A stretch of DNA of 64,000 nucleotides from Rahnella aquatilis CIP 78.65 = ATCC 33071 (GCF_000241955.1 NC_016818.1:2790001-2854000), one strand, 5' to 3'; positions 46,744 through 55,670 are shown, counted from the stretch's first letter. Notes: a model not told the origin generated them from the letters alone. Numbers and translations are program-made.

Positions 46744-46779
46744 ATTAAGGCTTTCTTAAGCTTGAATGACTATTATATT
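46744..46779 (+). promoter_or_regulatory. PmrA-like box and -10 element upstream of eptA
   Basis: Half-sites ATTAAG (46744-46749) and CTTAAG (46755-46760) are separated by five bases and fit the PmrA/BasR pattern YTTAAK-N5-YTTAAK with one mismatch. A -10-like TATATT (46774-46779) lies 13 bp on, so the second half-site would overlap the -35 position, as at class II activated promoters. Confidence 0.6.
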
Positions 46780-46850
46780 GATCATTCATTTCTATACGTT
46801 ATGTTTCCCTCACATCAACGCTGCTACCGTCATTCTGTTGGGAGTTTTCA

Positions 46851-48485
46851 TTGCGCAATATATTCCCGAAGATCAGTTATTTTACGCTGACTTTACTGCT
46901 GACCCTGTATTTTACGTTTGTTGTTAACCTGCCGATTTTACTGCACTTTTACCGTATCTTACATGCACTCCCCGCCTACAGCCTGGCCTTTGCCCTGAGC
47001 ATTCCGGTCGCGCTGTTCGCCGCACTGAACTTTGTGTTCACCCCTTTCAGCTTCCGTCCGTTGCTTAAACCTTTCTTTATTATTGTGCTGCCGGTCAGTG
47101 CTCTTGCCAGTTTTGCGATGATGACCTTCCAGGTCGTCTTTGACCGCGGCATGATTGAAAATATTCTTGAGACGCAGTCGGCTGAAGCGTCGTCTTACCT
47201 GAATCTGAAAGTGGTGCTGTGGTTTGTCTTCACCGGCGTTTTGCCCGCTATTTTGCTTTTCCTGACGCCGGTCAGCTATGAAAAAACGCCACTGCGCCGT
47301 CTGGGTGTCCGTCTGGTGTCGATGATCATTTCATTGCTGGTCGTGGCCTCCGTCGCCGGGGTTTTCTACAAAGATTATGCCTCCGTGGGCCGTAACAACC
47401 GCACCCTGAATCTGGAAATCGTGCCGACGAACTATCTTTACAGCGCGTTCCAGTACGTGAATCACCGTTACTTCACGCCGAAAATACCGTTCCAGACTAT
47501 TGGCAACGATGCAAAACTGGTGCAGCAACCGGGGCAAAAACCGAATCTGGTGTTCCTGGTGATTGGAGAAACGGCGCGGGCGCAAAACCAGTCGTTTGAG
47601 GGTTACGCCAGACCGACTAATCAGTACACACAGGCTATTCCGGACGTGGTGTTCTTTAATAAAATGACATCATGCGGCACGGCGACGGCCATTTCTGTGC
47701 CGTGCATGTTCTCGGATATGAAGCGCACCCGCTACGATGCCAACCGCGCCCGTAACAGTGAAGGCCTGCTGGATATCCTGCATAAAGCCGGGGTTTCGGT
47801 GTTCTGGAAAGACAATGATGAAGGCTGTAAAGGCGTATGCGACCGGGTGCCAAACATCACCATAGATACCCAAAAGGACGGGAAATATTGTGATGGTGAT
47901 ACCTGCTACGACATGGCACTGATGCAAAATATCGATGATGACATCAAGACGGACGGCAAAAATACGCTGATCGGCTTACATTTGATCGGCAGCCACGGCC
48001 CGACGTATTACAAACGCTATCCGCCGGAATTCCGCAAGTTTATGCCAGACTGCCCGCGCAGCGACATTGAGAACTGTTCGCAGGAACAACTGGTGAATAC
48101 CTATGACAATACGCTGCTTTACACAGATTACACGGTGTCGCAGGTGATTGAAAAAGCGGAGCAGTATCAGGATAAGTACAACGTGGCAGTGATTTATCTT
48201 TCTGACCATGGTGAATCTTTAGGTGAAAATGGCCTGTATCTTCACGGCACGCCTTACAGCGTGGCACCGGCGCAACAGACCCACGTGCCGATGCTGTTCT
48301 GGCTGTCAGAAGGCTATGTCAAAGCGCAGGGAATAGATATGCAATGCCTGAAATCTAATGCCGCGAACAAAGACGTTTCGCAGGATAACCTGTTCCACAC
48401 GGTACTGAGCGCGATGGACGTACAGACCTCAGAACGGGATCCGCAACTGGATATTCTGGCGACCTGCCGGACATCACAAAAGTAA
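46851..48485 (+). CDS. eptA: Phosphoethanolamine transferase EptA-like (lipid A modification)
   Basis: 544 residues from a TTG start preceded by GGGAG. Five N-terminal helices anchor a periplasmic sulfatase-fold domain. Active-site elements match EptA/PmrC: GETARAQNQSFEGYARPTNQY, the catalytic Thr in SCGTATAISVPCMFSDM, GSHGPTYYKRYPPEFRKF, and the zinc-binding SDHGESLGENGLYLHG. The cysteine pairs that form EptA disulfides (CKGVCDR, CDGDTCYD) are present. The enzyme adds phosphoethanolamine to lipid A phosphate, giving polymyxin resistance. A PmrA-like box lies upstream. It is divergent from the LpxA paralogue. Confidence 0.93.
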   Translation: MRNIFPKISYFTLTLLLTLYFTFVVNLPILLHFYRILHALPAYSLAFALSIPVALFAALNFVFTPFSFRPLLKPFFIIVLPVSALASFAMMTFQVVFDRGMIENILETQSAEASSYLNLKVVLWFVFTGVLPAILLFLTPVSYEKTPLRRLGVRLVSMIISLLVVASVAGVFYKDYASVGRNNRTLNLEIVPTNYLYSAFQYVNHRYFTPKIPFQTIGNDAKLVQQPGQKPNLVFLVIGETARAQNQSFEGYARPTNQYTQAIPDVVFFNKMTSCGTATAISVPCMFSDMKRTRYDANRARNSEGLLDILHKAGVSVFWKDNDEGCKGVCDRVPNITIDTQKDGKYCDGDTCYDMALMQNIDDDIKTDGKNTLIGLHLIGSHGPTYYKRYPPEFRKFMPDCPRSDIENCSQEQLVNTYDNTLLYTDYTVSQVIEKAEQYQDKYNVAVIYLSDHGESLGENGLYLHGTPYSVAPAQQTHVPMLFWLSEGYVKAQGIDMQCLKSNAANKDVSQDNLFHTVLSAMDVQTSERDPQLDILATCRTSQK

Positions 48486-48504
48486 TTACGCCTCCTGTTG
48501 AAAC

Positions 48505-48536
48505 GGTTTGCTGCCTGAACGTTATGGCAGCAAACC
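48505..48536. terminator. Hairpin shared by the convergent eptA and LysR gene ends
   Basis: Perfect 11-bp stem GGTTTGCTGCC/GGCAGCAAACC around a ten-base loop. The right arm also encodes the last residues of the LysR protein (CGLLP, stop), so the coding sequence itself forms the hairpin. There is no T-run on either side. Confidence 0.5.
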
Positions 48537-49418
48537 GCACTCCTTCAGTATGCTTTGTGCCAGTGCGCTGACCGTTTTATCGAACCTCTCCGATTCATTA
48601 TCCATCACCATATACAGAGCCGTCTGCCGTACCGTTCTCGCGGCTAATTCCAGACGACGGAGCAAACCGCTCTCCAGCGCTTTTTCCACACTTTCCAGCG
48701 GCAGCCAGCCGTACCCTACACCCACCGCAATCGCTTCCATCGCTGCCCCGACGGTGGTGAATGTCCAGTTGGCCACGGGGCCGGAGCGTACATTTTCTGC
48801 ATGCGGCGAGTGCCGGTCGGCCACGCTTATCAGCGGGAAACGTGCCAGATCCTCTGCGGTCAGCGGAACGGCGAGACCCATCAGCGGATGATCGCTTTTC
48901 GCCACCGGTACAAAATCCACGTCAAGCAGGAAACGGCCCTGTATCGCATTTTCCGGTGCCAGCGTGGTGATGTATAAATCGGCTGATCGTTCATTTAATT
49001 GCTCAAGACTTTCGCCGCGCAGAATTTCCGTCAGATGTACCCGGGTATCGGGAAACTGCTGCTGAAAATTTTTGAGCGCGCGAAACAAACGGTATTTGGG
49101 AAAAACGCTGTCGACAACCAGGCTCAGTTCGGTTCGCGTTCCGCCTTTCAGCCCGGCAGCACGGTGCTCAAGTTGCAAAAAGGCGGAAATCAACGGCGTT
49201 GCCTGCATCAGCAACGCCCGCCCCTGTTCGGTCAGGGTGGCTTTGCGGCCATGAATTTCCAGCAACGGCAGGCCAAGACGCTCCTGCAATCCGCTCAGGG
49301 CATAACTGACAGAAGACTGGCTGCGGTTCAGCACCCGCGCCGCCAGCGCATAACTCCCCTGTTCAATGACCGTTTGTAATACCACCCACTGCTCAAGTGT
49401 GGTCCGGGGAAGTGGCAT
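48522..49418 (-). CDS. LysR-family regulator, probable regulator of padC
   Basis: 298 residues. The winged helix-turn-helix is in LEQWVVLQTVIEQGSYALAARVLNRSQSSVSYALSGLQERLG. The effector domain follows from about residue 90 (TELSLVVDSVFPKYRLFRAL). The ATG at 49418 follows GAAGGAG and is chosen over a nine-residue extension. It is divergent from padC across 145 bp that hold a dyad with a T-N11-A-like core, the standard arrangement of a LysR activator and its target. Phenolic acids are the probable inducer, by inference. Confidence 0.88.
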   Translation of the reverse strand: MPLPRTTLEQWVVLQTVIEQGSYALAARVLNRSQSSVSYALSGLQERLGLPLLEIHGRKATLTEQGRALLMQATPLISAFLQLEHRAAGLKGGTRTELSLVVDSVFPKYRLFRALKNFQQQFPDTRVHLTEILRGESLEQLNERSADLYITTLAPENAIQGRFLLDVDFVPVAKSDHPLMGLAVPLTAEDLARFPLISVADRHSPHAENVRSGPVANWTFTTVGAAMEAIAVGVGYGWLPLESVEKALESGLLRRLELAARTVRQTALYMVMDNESERFDKTVSALAQSILKECGLLP

Positions 49419-49452
49419 ACTGTTAACTCCTTCAGAAAAAAACACATCGGAA

Positions 49453-49476
49453 TTTTAGATTATTTTCATCTGAAAT
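49453..49476. promoter_or_regulatory. Candidate LysR operator between LysR and padC
   Basis: Dyad TTTAGAT-N7-ATCTGAAA within a 24-bp stretch, that is AGAT/ATCT with seven bases between and further partial symmetry. Position and form suit LysR-type binding. A second A/T-rich block lies between it and padC. Confidence 0.5.
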
Positions 49477-49563
49477 TAGCGTTTTTTTATCAATTTTTTA
49501 GCGGGTAATATCTCTCTATCGAAACAGCACGTTTCCTGCGACACATCATTAAGGAGAATTATC

Positions 49564-50070
49564 ATGAGCAGCTTTGATAAACATGACCTGAGCAATTTTA
49601 TCGGTAAACACATTGTTTACACTTACGACAACGGCTGGAATTATGAAATCTATGTGAAAAATGCTGAGACGCTGGATTATCGCATTCACAGCGGGCTGGT
49701 CGGCAACCGCTGGGTGAAAGACCAGAGAGCCTATATCGTGCGTGTGGCTTCTGATGTGTACAAAATTTCCTGGACAGAACCCACCGGTACAGATGTCAGC
49801 CTGATTGTGAATCTGGGTGACAGCGTGTTCCACGGCACCATTTTCTTCCCGCGCTGGATCATGAACAACCCGGAAAAAACCGTGTGCTTCCAGAATGAAC
49901 ATATTCCGCTGATGAATTCTTACCGCGATGCCGGACCCGCTTATCCGACTGAAGTGATCGACGAATTCGCCACCATTACCTTCGTCCGTGATTGTGGTGC
50001 GGATAATGACACTGTGATCGACTGCGCGGCCAGTGAGTTACCGGCTAATTTCCCGGATAATCTGCGTTAA
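49564..50070 (+). CDS. padC: Phenolic acid decarboxylase
   Basis: 168 residues, the standard PAD length. The enzyme decarboxylates p-coumaric, ferulic and caffeic acids to vinyl phenols, a detoxification step in plant-associated bacteria. Family blocks are FIGKHIVYTYDNGWNYEIYVKN, YRIHSGLVGNRWVKDQRAYIVRV, YKISWTEPTGTDVSLIVNL and FFPRWIMNNPEKTVCFQNEH, which include the Tyr, Arg and Glu residues of the active site. A strong AAGGAG site precedes the ATG. Monocistronic with a strong terminator. The divergent LysR is the likely regulator. Confidence 0.95.
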   Translation: MSSFDKHDLSNFIGKHIVYTYDNGWNYEIYVKNAETLDYRIHSGLVGNRWVKDQRAYIVRVASDVYKISWTEPTGTDVSLIVNLGDSVFHGTIFFPRWIMNNPEKTVCFQNEHIPLMNSYRDAGPAYPTEVIDEFATITFVRDCGADNDTVIDCAASELPANFPDNLR

Positions 50071-50088
50071 TCGCTAAACAGCAGGCAT

Positions 50089-50124
50089 AAAAAAACCGCA
50101 GCCCGTAAATGGCTGCGGTTTTTT
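50089..50124. terminator. Bidirectional terminator between padC and the alpha/beta hydrolase gene
   Basis: Perfect 13-bp stem AAAAACCGCAGCC/GGCTGCGGTTTTT with a seven-base loop, T-runs on both strands. Confidence 0.92.
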
Positions 50125-50155
50125 ATGAACAGGGTTTCAGGAATACAGGAACCTC

Positions 50156-51169
50156 TCAGCGCGCCAGCGTTTTCAGCAACGCCGCATTGAATTTTTCCGG
50201 TTCTTCCATCTGCGGAGCGTGGCCCAGACCTTTAAACTCAATCAGTTTCGCGTGCGGGATCAGCTTCGTCACTTGTTTACCCAGCACATTGTAATGACCG
50301 ATTTTTGCTTTCACCGCAGGCGGCGCAATATCGCTGCCGATGGCAGTGGTGTCAGCCGTCCCGATCATCAGCGTGGTCGGTACGCGCAGATTTTTGAATT
50401 CGTAGAACACCGGCTGCGTGAAAATCATGTCGTAGATCAGCGCCGAGTTCCACGCCACCAGCTTGTGCCCCGGCCCGTTGTTCAGCCCCGCCAGCATATC
50501 AACCCAGCGGTCATATTCCGGTTTCCATTTATTCACATAATAGGTTTTCAGCTCGTACTGTTTGATGCTGTCCGCGGAGGTTTTCAGCTCACGGTCATAC
50601 CATTGATCAACTGTACGGTAAGGCACGCCTTTGGCTTTCCAGTCTTCCAGACCAATCGGGTTCACCAGCACCAGTTTTGACACTTCCGGCGCATACATCA
50701 GGCTGTAACGCGTTGCCAGCATGCCGCCTGTCGAATGCCCGACAATCACCGCTTTGGTGATCTTCAGGCTTTTCAGCAAATCATGCGTGTTGGTCGCCAG
50801 TTGCTGGAAACTGTACTGGTAATGCGAAGGCTTGGTCGACGAACAGAACCCGACCTGATCGGGCGCGATAACCCGGTAGCCTTTACTCACCAGTGCCGAA
50901 ATAGTGTCACCCCAGGTTGCGGCACAGAAATTCTTGCCATGCATCAGCACCACGGTCTGACCGTTTTTGTGCCCGGTGGGCGCAACGTCGAGATAGCCCA
51001 TTTGCAGCGGCGCACCCTGAGAATTAAAGGAGAATTGTTTCAGCGGGAACGGATAATCAAATCCCTGTAATTGCGGGCCGTAAGAAGGCGCATCGGCAGC
51101 CATGGTTGCGCCGGAGAAGGAAAAGGATAAAACAGTAGCCCAAAAGAGCAATTTAAAACGCGGGAGCAT
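50156..51169 (-). CDS. Exported alpha/beta hydrolase
   Basis: 337 residues with a signal peptide (LLFWATVLSFSFSGATMAA). The catalytic triad of the hydrolase fold is visible: nucleophile Ser in VGHSTGGMLATR near residue 145, the acid in GTADTTAIG near 272 and the His in GLGHAPQMEEP near 318. The oxyanion region is HGKNFCAATWG. The lid (DQWYDRELKTSADSIKQYELKTYYVNKWKPEYDRW) is long and aromatic. Substrate cannot be assigned; an ester or epoxide of aromatic or lipid type is possible. Confidence 0.9.
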   Translation of the reverse strand: MLPRFKLLFWATVLSFSFSGATMAADAPSYGPQLQGFDYPFPLKQFSFNSQGAPLQMGYLDVAPTGHKNGQTVVLMHGKNFCAATWGDTISALVSKGYRVIAPDQVGFCSSTKPSHYQYSFQQLATNTHDLLKSLKITKAVIVGHSTGGMLATRYSLMYAPEVSKLVLVNPIGLEDWKAKGVPYRTVDQWYDRELKTSADSIKQYELKTYYVNKWKPEYDRWVDMLAGLNNGPGHKLVAWNSALIYDMIFTQPVFYEFKNLRVPTTLMIGTADTTAIGSDIAPPAVKAKIGHYNVLGKQVTKLIPHAKLIEFKGLGHAPQMEEPEKFNAALLKTLAR

Positions 51170-51262
51170 CGGGTTGTCCTGGTGACGTTCACTGAACAGA
51201 CGGCGTAAAGCCCTATGCTACAAACTTTACGCCGTCAGGAAAACCACTTAACACAAGTGGAT

Positions 51263-51352
51263 TCAGTCCTTCGATTGCAGAATGTAACGGTAAATCAAAC
51301 CGCCTGCCACGCCACCAACCAGCGGCATCACACAGAACATTCACAATGTGCT
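51263..51352 (-). pseudogene. Remnant of the C-terminal end of an aquaporin Z-like gene
   Basis: On the minus strand the 25-codon stretch MFCVMPLVGGVAGGLIYRYILQSKD, ending in TGA, matches the last residues of AqpZ (WVVPIVGGIIGGLIYRTLLE). Just upstream an in-frame TGA stands where Trp would be expected (STL then stop then MFC). Beyond that no coding resemblance remains, so only a tail is left of a deleted gene. Confidence 0.65.
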
Positions 51353-51472
51353 GATGAGATTATGTGAGTGTCAGATTGACCTTCTTATTTCTCTTGTGGC
51401 AGTGGATAACACCATTATAGGTTATATTGACGGGGCGAATCGTCGCTCACAGGCTCTCACTGGTGGTTACCC

Positions 51473-52996
51473 TTGGCTTTAAACTGGTTAAACCGACGCT
51501 ACGTCCGGATATGCCTTTCACTGCTCGCATTCATTGTTGTCGCTGCACTCGGAACACTGGCAATCTCGTGGCAAACTTCCCAGGGATTACGGCGTGATAC
51601 CGGCGCAAATCTGCAACAGTCGGTGAGGCTGGTGGATATGACGCTGGACAATGCTGCCATTGCGAGCAGCGCCGTTGAAAATTTGATTGGTGTGCCCTGC
51701 GATGCCAGAACCGTGCAAGCGCTGCGCTGGCAGGTGGCGAAGGTGCCCAATGTTCGTACTGTCAATCTTTATCGCCAGAATACGATTTACTGCGCTTCCT
51801 TGTTCGGCCCGCGATCTGACACTATCTCGACCGATAAATATGTGGGTGGAAGGCTGATGCTGATAAGCGGCAACAGCATCACACCCGATCATCCGCTTAT
51901 TGCGTATCGTTATGATGTCAACGGCAGCGGCGTTCTGGTCGGTGTCGATGGCTATTTTCTGCATAATATTCTTTCATTGCTCAGCACACATGCTTATCTG
52001 ATCCTGCAGGTAGGCGACCAGTGGATGGACAGCCATGGCAAAATTCACAGTGGTGAAAGCTGGCCGGACGGCGAGCGCATGGAGCTGACTTCTCAGCACT
52101 ATCCTTACGCGATTCGTTTAGTCATCCGGCAAAGCGACCACTGGCGTTATGTCTTTGATTACGCCACTCTCAGCCTGGTGTTATTCCCGCTGCTCAGCCT
52201 GTTTATGGCTTTCATGACCTATATTCTGCTCGGTCGCGTCGGCGGCCCGAGGGCTGTGCTTAAAGAGGCGCTGGAGAAAAAACAGTTCATCCCTTATTTA
52301 CAGCCGGTGGTGGATGGCACCACCCATGAGCTGACGGGTGCTGAAGTGCTGATGCGCTGGCAGCATCCGCAATCAGGTCTGATCCCGCCTTATCAGTTTA
52401 TTCCGCTGGCTGAAGAGAGCGGACTGATTGTGCCCATGACGCGCCTCATCATGGCGCAGGTGCGTGAACAGTTCGCTCCGCTGGCGTCGCAGTTGCCTAA
52501 AAATTTCCATTTCGGTTTCAATATCTGCGCCAGCCATTTCAAAGACCTCTCACTGGCGGAAGACTGCAAAGCCTTTATTGATGCTTTCAGCGAGAACCCG
52601 ATTAATCTGGTACTCGAACTGACTGAACGTGAATTAATCGAACCGAGCGACATCACCTATAGCCTGTTCCGCACATTGCGACAGATGGGAGTGTTAATCG
52701 CGATGGATGACTTTGGCACCGGACATTCCAGCCTGGCGTACCTGCAAAAATTCCACATCGATATTCTGAAAATCGACCAGAGTTTCATTGGCCGGATTGG
52801 CACCGACGCGCTGGCCGGACACATCGTTGATAACGTGATTGATCTTGCCAAACGTCTGCAAATGATCATCGTGGCGGAAGGAATTGAAACCCAGACGCAG
52901 GTGAATTACCTCGCGCCGTACCGGCTGGAATTCCTGCAAGGCTACTTTTTCGGCAAGCCCGTACCGCCCGGCGATTTTATCGGGAAATGGCTCTGA
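51473..52996 (+). CDS. CSS-motif/EAL-domain cyclic-di-GMP phosphodiesterase
   Basis: 507 residues from a TTG start. The N-terminal TM helix (ICLSLLAFIVVAALGTLAISW) leads a periplasmic CSS-motif domain with the conserved CDARTVQALR and IYCASLFG cysteines. A second helix (TLSLVLFPLLSLFMAFMTYILL) precedes the EAL domain. This architecture matches E. coli PdeB/C/D/G/N, which are controlled by periplasmic redox (DsbAB). The EAL signature reads EVL (TGAEVLMRW). Other active-site blocks are kept: NICASHF, LELTERELI, MDDFGTGHSSLAYL and VAEGIETQTQ. It is probably an active phosphodiesterase. Confidence 0.92.
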   Translation: MALNWLNRRYVRICLSLLAFIVVAALGTLAISWQTSQGLRRDTGANLQQSVRLVDMTLDNAAIASSAVENLIGVPCDARTVQALRWQVAKVPNVRTVNLYRQNTIYCASLFGPRSDTISTDKYVGGRLMLISGNSITPDHPLIAYRYDVNGSGVLVGVDGYFLHNILSLLSTHAYLILQVGDQWMDSHGKIHSGESWPDGERMELTSQHYPYAIRLVIRQSDHWRYVFDYATLSLVLFPLLSLFMAFMTYILLGRVGGPRAVLKEALEKKQFIPYLQPVVDGTTHELTGAEVLMRWQHPQSGLIPPYQFIPLAEESGLIVPMTRLIMAQVREQFAPLASQLPKNFHFGFNICASHFKDLSLAEDCKAFIDAFSENPINLVLELTERELIEPSDITYSLFRTLRQMGVLIAMDDFGTGHSSLAYLQKFHIDILKIDQSFIGRIGTDALAGHIVDNVIDLAKRLQMIIVAEGIETQTQVNYLAPYRLEFLQGYFFGKPVPPGDFIGKWL

Positions 52997-53244
52997 CGTT
53001 CATACTCTCAGTGACGGACGTTATCCTCGTCACGCGGCGGGCACATTTGTGGCTCTGTGACTAGACTAATAACGTGAGCTACGTCTTATAAGATGCGTAC
53101 TCTTTTTGCTAAAAAACCGTCGATGTGTAACATCCATACAGAATCCGTCTGATAAATAAGCTAACTTGTTGAAGTTACTTGTATTGGAGTACTCTGGCGG
53201 AGAACCCTGCTGACAATCAGAATGATCACTTTGCGAGCAAGATG

Positions 53245-54021
53245 ATGATTAAGTGGCCGTGGAAAGCAAATGAACTGAAAATTGAGAAATCAGGCGCATG
53301 GAATGAGGCGCTGAATATCCCACTTTTATCTTGCCTGAACGAAGATGAGAAACTCCGTCTGATTCAGGTCGCCAGCCAGTTGCTGCAACAAAAACGGCTG
53401 GTTCCGCTGCAAGGCGTTGAGCTGACGGAGCTGATGCAGGCGCGTATCGCGCTGCTGTTTGCGCTGCCGGTAATGGAACTGGGCGCCGCCTGGCTCGACG
53501 GTTTCCACGAGATCCTGCTTTACCCTTCCCCGTTCGTGGTTGATTCTCCCTGGCAGGATGAAAACGGGCTGGTGCATGCCGGTTCACAAATTCACGCCGG
53601 CCAAAGCTGGGATCAGGGGCCGATTGTTCTCAACTGGCAGGACATTGAGGACTCCTTCGACAACTCCGGTTTTAACCTGATTATCCACGAAGCGGCGCAT
53701 AAGCTGGATATGCGCAACGGCGGTGAAGTCAGTGGTATTCCGCCCATTCCGCTGCGCGAAGTGGTGTCATGGGAACACGATTTACAAGCCGCGATGCAAA
53801 ATCTGCAGGATGAAATTGACACTGTGGGTGAAGAAGCTGCCAGCATGGACGCCTACGCTGCAACCGATGCCGCCGAATGTTTTGCTGTACTGTCGGAATA
53901 TTTCTTTAGTGCGCCAGAATTACTTTCAGAACGTTTTCCGCTGGTATACGGCCATTTCACCCGTTTTTATCAACAGGACCCGCTGGCAAGGCAACGTCGC
54001 GGCCAGCGTTGCGATTGTTAA
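53245..54021 (+). CDS. mtfA: MtfA (Mlc titration factor) metallopeptidase
   Basis: 258 residues, collinear with E. coli MtfA. The zinc motif is HEAAHKLD (HExxH) near residues 149-156 with the third ligand region [14 protein letters not shown]. MtfA binds and inactivates the repressor Mlc and so tunes glucose PTS (ptsG) expression; it also has aminopeptidase activity. Blocks such as [30 protein letters not shown] and [16 protein letters not shown] match the family. The start MIKWPWK at 53245 is taken by family agreement over upstream in-frame codons to 53179. The gene is followed by the tRNA-Asn, its usual neighbour in E. coli. Confidence 0.93.
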   Translation: MIKWPWKANELKIEKSGAWNEALNIPLLSCLNEDEKLRLIQVASQLLQQKRLVPLQGVELTELMQARIALLFALPVMELGAAWLDGFHEILLYPSPFVVDSPWQDENGLVHAGSQIHAGQSWDQGPIVLNWQDIEDSFDNSGFNLIIHEAAHKLDMRNGGEVSGIPPIPLREVVSWEHDLQAAMQNLQDEIDTVGEEAASMDAYAATDAAECFAVLSEYFFSAPELLSERFPLVYGHFTRFYQQDPLARQRRGQRCDC

Positions 54022-54117
54022 ATCCCGTTTTGACGGACATTTTTTCGCGCTAAAGTGCCCTTTTGTGGCTGCATTGATTAGTTGCTGAGCAGTCGCACGT
54101 TTTTGGCAAATTTAGCG

Positions 54118-54146
54118 TTGACACTCCGCAGCCCTCTGGATATTAT
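54118..54146 (+). promoter_or_regulatory. Sigma-70 promoter of the tRNA-Asn gene
   Basis: TTGACA (54118-54123) and TATTAT (54141-54146) are exactly 17 bp apart, followed by a GC-rich discriminator (GCGCCCC), the pattern expected for stringently controlled stable RNA promoters. The tRNA begins 18 bp after the -10 element. Confidence 0.85.
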
Positions 54147-54164
54147 GCGCCCCGTTCACACGAT

Positions 54165-54240
54165 TCCTCTGTAGTTCAGTCGGTAGAACGGCGGACTGTT
54201 AATCCGTATGTCACTGGTTCGAGTCCAGTCAGAGGAGCCA
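54165..54240 (+). tRNA. asnT-like: tRNA-Asn (anticodon GTT)
   Basis: 76 bases that match E. coli tRNA-Asn closely or exactly, including encoded CCA. The acceptor stem TCCTCTG/CAGAGGA is complementary, the anticodon GTT lies at 54198-54200 and the T-loop is TTCGAGT. Its 3' end is the attachment core of the neighbouring island. Confidence 0.98.
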
Positions 54241-54241
54241 A
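54225..54241 (+). other. Attachment core (attL) at the 3' end of tRNA-Asn
   Basis: CCAGTCAGAGGAGCCAA is, as far as I recall, the 17-bp core used by the Yersinia high-pathogenicity island and related asn-tRNA islands. It lies directly upstream of the integrase gene. No second copy is seen before the window end, so the right end of the island must lie beyond it. Confidence 0.7.
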
Positions 54242-54401
54242 ATTTATGTTTTCATGCATCTTCACGAATCTTTATACGATTTAGATTCAACAAGTTAGTG
54301 TGAAAAATCTTCCCGATGCATTTTTAGTTTTCCCTCCGCATCGGGAGAATTTGGTGGTCAGATTTGGGGTCATGTTGGTTCGATGACGGAGTGACCCCCA
54401 A

Positions 54402-55670
54402 ATGTCTCTTAACGACTCAAAAATCCGCAACTTAAAACCATCCCCAAAACCCTTTAAAGTTTCTGATTCTCATGGCCTGTACCTTTTAGTTAATCCAGGC
54501 GGTTCACGTCTCTGGTATCTCAAATATCGTATCAATAGAAAAGAATCCCGTCTCGGCTTGGGTGCCTATCCTGATGTCTCTCTGGCTGATGCTCGTCAAC
54601 AGCGTGACGGTATCCGTAAATTGCTGGCGCAGAATATAAACCCAGCACAACAGCGATCCGCTGAAAGAACCCCTTCCACACCAGAAAAAACCTTCAAACA
54701 TGTGGCACTGGAGTGGCATAACAGCAACCGAACATGGTCTGAGAACCACGCCTCCCGTCTGCTTGCCAGCATGGACAATCATATATTTCCTGTGATTGGA
54801 CACTTGCCGGTAGCTGAACTGAAACCTCGTCACTTTATCGACCTGCTGAAAAGCATTGAGAAAAAAGGTCTGCTGGAAGTCGCAGCACGTACCCGGCAGC
54901 ATATGTACAACATCATGCGTCATGCTGTGCATCAGGAGTTGACAGAGCACAATCCGGCAGCAAATCTGGACGGTATCATCGCCCCTCCCATTAAACGCCA
55001 CTACCCTGCCCTTCCGCTGGAGCGACTGCCGGAACTGTTGATTCGCATTAGGGACTACCAGCAAGGACGAGAGTTAACCCGCCTGGCCGTATTGCTCACC
55101 CTGCACCTTTTCATCCGCTCCAGCGAACTGCGTTTCGCCCGTTGGTCTGAGATCGATTTCAAAAATAGAATCTGGACCATTCCTGCCACTCGCGACTCCA
55201 TCCCCGGTGTCCGCTACTCTGGGCGTGGCGCAAAAATGCGTACTCCACATATCGTTCCACTCTCTCGTCAGGCCATAACCATCCTGAAACAGATATGGGA
55301 AATATCCGGACATCAGGAACTTATATTCCCCGGCGATCATAATCCGTATAAACCGATGTGCGAAAACACGGTCAATAAGGCGCTACGCCTGATGGGCTAT
55401 GACACAAAAGATGAAATCTGCGGCCACGGATTTCGGGCAATGGCATGTAGTGCCCTGATGGAGTCTGGCCTATGGGCGCAGGATGCGGTTGAACGGCAGA
55501 TGAGTCACCAGGAGCGTAACAGCGTTCGAGCGGCTTACATCCATAAAGCAGAATATCTCGATGCCCGTAAAGCGATGATGCAGTGGTGGTCGGATTATCT
55601 GGATATGTGCCGGAAAGCGTATGCCCCACCTTATATTTGTGGGAAGGAAATCAGTTACACAATGGGATAA
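54402..55670 (+). CDS. int: P4-type tyrosine integrase of the tRNA-Asn island
   Basis: 422 residues. The N-terminal arm-binding domain (MSLNDSKIRNLKPSPKPFKVSDSHGLYLLVNPGGSRLWYLKYRI) is DUF4102-like, typical of P4-family integrases. The catalytic residues follow: Arg in LFIRSSELRFARW, the HxxR of CGHGFRAMACSALMESG, the second His in MSHQERNSVRAAYIHKAEY, and its Tyr nucleophile. The sequence is intact and similar in style to integrases of high-pathogenicity islands at asn tRNA. It lies 160 bp after the tRNA, pointing into the island. Base composition is closer to the chromosome than to the cargo. Confidence 0.94.
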   Translation: MSLNDSKIRNLKPSPKPFKVSDSHGLYLLVNPGGSRLWYLKYRINRKESRLGLGAYPDVSLADARQQRDGIRKLLAQNINPAQQRSAERTPSTPEKTFKHVALEWHNSNRTWSENHASRLLASMDNHIFPVIGHLPVAELKPRHFIDLLKSIEKKGLLEVAARTRQHMYNIMRHAVHQELTEHNPAANLDGIIAPPIKRHYPALPLERLPELLIRIRDYQQGRELTRLAVLLTLHLFIRSSELRFARWSEIDFKNRIWTIPATRDSIPGVRYSGRGAKMRTPHIVPLSRQAITILKQIWEISGHQELIFPGDHNPYKPMCENTVNKALRLMGYDTKDEICGHGFRAMACSALMESGLWAQDAVERQMSHQERNSVRAAYIHKAEYLDARKAMMQWWSDYLDMCRKAYAPPYICGKEISYTMG

